Assembly (NCBI RefSeq): GCF_049389645.1
Contig: NZ_CP186540.1
Span: 1-64,000 of the forward strand
Direction: 5' to 3'
From: Alkalibacterium sp049389645
GTDB lineage: Bacteria; Bacillota; Bacilli; Lactobacillales; Carnobacteriaceae_A
Length of the DNA stretch: 64,000 bases
In this document: positions 63,025 through 64,000 of the stretch, one piece after another
How positions within the stretch are numbered: position 1 is the first letter of the stretch
Layout: each line of letters opens with the position of its first letter
Made by a program: the position numbers and the translations under genes
The notes under the pieces: model-generated
Seen by the model: the letters and a program-made list of their open reading frames with translations, nothing else
Database searches by the model: none
What the model was told of the DNA's origin: nothing

Positions 63025-63783
63025 ATGAAGAATCAAGAGGAGAAAGAAAAGCTAATGGAAGAACGTTTAAGTAAATTAAAGGAATTGACAGATGAGTCCA
63101 TGGATTATCGCTATCTCATGCAGGATCAACTGGCCGAGGCCATCAGTTCGGGGAATGAAGAAAAGTTGGAAGCAACACTAGAACTGATCAACATTGACCG
63201 AGTATTTAATTATATGGAAAACGATAGTGATTGTGAATTAATCGACGCATTCAAAAACCATTTAATGACTGTGAACACATATGCACGTATAGCTGCTAAA
63301 AATGGTGGCGTCTTGCCACTTTATCTTCATTTGATCTTCGAACGTTATTCCATGATCATTAAAGATACACAGTCTTTGAATCATTTAATTGAACACGTTT
63401 ACTTTGAACTTTTCAGAGAATATTGTCATGTTGTAGCTGAATTCTCCACGTCTGACTACTCATCAGTGATGAAAGAAATCGTTACCTATATCACAGACAA
63501 TCTAACCAATGAATTGACCCTAACCAATATTGCTTCGATTTATGGTATGCATCCTGTGCATCTGGCACGTAAGTTTAAACAAGAAACGGGCAACACCTTT
63601 ATTGGATACGTCAACCAACAGCGAGTTTATCTTGCAAAATACTACTTCCACTTAGGTGATTACCAAATGAGTGAAGTAGCAAATCTAGCTGGGTTTAATA
63701 GTCATTCGTATTTCACAAAGGTTTTCAAAAAAATAACGGGCAAAACACCGACTAAATACCTTAAAGAAATACCGGTAAGTTAA
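63025..63783 (+). CDS. AraC/XylS-type transcriptional regulator
   Basis: 252 aa. The C-terminal ~100 residues carry two helix-turn-helix motifs: LTNIASIYGMHPVHLARKFK and MSEVANLAGFNSHSYFTKVFK, then TGKTPTKYL. The N-terminal ~150 residues are all-helical and charged, not the usual cupin sensor; I do not recognise the domain. ATG 63025 after AGGAAGGG. Upstream TTGATT, 17-bp spacer, TATATG may be its promoter. Target unknown; the neighbour starting beyond 64000 is a candidate. Confidence 0.88.
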   Translation: MKNQEEKEKLMEERLSKLKELTDESMDYRYLMQDQLAEAISSGNEEKLEATLELINIDRVFNYMENDSDCELIDAFKNHLMTVNTYARIAAKNGGVLPLYLHLIFERYSMIIKDTQSLNHLIEHVYFELFREYCHVVAEFSTSDYSSVMKEIVTYITDNLTNELTLTNIASIYGMHPVHLARKFKQETGNTFIGYVNQQRVYLAKYYFHLGDYQMSEVANLAGFNSHSYFTKVFKKITGKTPTKYLKEIPVS

Positions 63784-63842
63784 AAAGTTTAATTTGTAAT
63801 TCTCTTCCGATAACTTCTTCTATGTAAATAATTTTCCCTTTC

Positions 63843-63876
63843 AAAAAAGAAGCTGATAAAATCAGCTTCTTTTTTG
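63843..63876 (+). terminator. terminator after the AraC-type gene
   Basis: AAAAAAGAAGCTGA / TCAGCTTCTTTTTT, loop TAAAA; A/T tracts on both sides serve the convergent partial gene too. Confidence 0.93.
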
Positions 63877-63877
63877 T

Positions 63878-64000
63878 TTATTTCCAGTTAACTCTTTCTG
63901 CTGCACCATGCTCAGATGATAAATGAAGAGGATTTTTGTTTTTTTCTTTAAAAGTAAGAGTTATATCAGCTTTTACCGTTTCTTTTATTGTGTAATCCAT
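63878..64000 (-). CDS. 3' end of an unidentified leftward gene (partial)
   Basis: Forty codons ending in TAA at 63878 and running out of the window; the last codon in view is an ATG that need not be the start. The peptide has a beta-rich opening (MDYTIKETVKADITLTF) and ends AERVNWK. It lies right beside the AraC-type gene's terminator, as expected for a true 3' end. No family recognised. Confidence 0.5.
   Translation of the reverse strand: MDYTIKETVKADITLTFKEKNKNPLHLSSEHGAAERVNWK

Overview
The window is chromosomal DNA of a low-GC Gram-positive bacterium. Gene content and order point to Lactobacillales, most probably Carnobacteriaceae of the Alkalibacterium/Marinilactibacillus type. The support is parE-parC, xerC-hslV-hslU, topA-dprA, rbgA-rnhB and recU-pbp1A beside ypsA-gpsB-rnpB-rlmL, a PerR-type regulator, TTG/GTG starts with strong Shine-Dalgarno sites, and a MutY that has lost its iron-sulfur cluster. 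An Na+/H+ antiporter family protein, a betaine-binding lipoprotein, an MscS channel and very acidic exported domains suggest a salt- or alkali-adapted lifestyle (inference). No phage, IS element, plasmid gene or CRISPR array was seen.

Layout. 1-3.9 kb: adhE and a two-TM potassium channel. 3.9-4.6 kb: tandem 52-bp repeat array 1. 4.6-9.1 kb: parE-parC. 9.4-13.4 kb: a Fur-boxed ferric iron ABC importer placed between parE and its usual neighbour plsY. 13.6-18.2 kb: plsY, a PAS-GGDEF protein and xerC-hslV-hslU. 18.2-19 kb: a gene-free stretch with degenerate 52-bp array 3. 19-28.2 kb: topA, dprA, rnhB, rbgA, lepB, then a five-gene leftward operon (ypmS-like, msrA, yozE-like, deoD, ctpA). 28.4-36 kb: hemolysin III-like protein, dfrA-thyA-ABC-F, cold-shock protein, RNase HI-like protein, ddh, DUF1846. 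36.1-36.85 kb: 52-bp array 2. 37-41.3 kb: AlkD-like glycosylase, phosphonate-type ABC importer without binding protein, a decayed tRNA-Thr and a permuted papain-fold protein. 41.4-47.4 kb: MscS, cystine symporter, antiporter, two small membrane proteins, betaine-binding protein. 47.5-54.3 kb: rlmL-like methyltransferase, RNase P RNA, gpsB, ypsA, recU, pbp1A. 54.4-55.2 kb: an eight-tRNA operon with a consensus promoter and a terminator. 55.2-64 kb: diacylglycerol kinase-like protein, perR, FUSC exporter, SGNH-like lipase fold, ntdP, mutY-recX, a 17M-type stress protein, an AraC-type regulator and the 3' end of an unknown gene.

The most unusual signal is three separate intergenic arrays (3935-4585, 18359-18775, 36175-36830) that all have a period of exactly 52 bp and all contain inverted-repeat arms in each unit. 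Arrays 1 and 2 share their arm sequences. Array 3 has different arms, several of which still pair by complementary changes. At least two arrays are bordered by intrinsic terminators. I do not recognise this family; it is the best candidate for an undescribed structured repeat.
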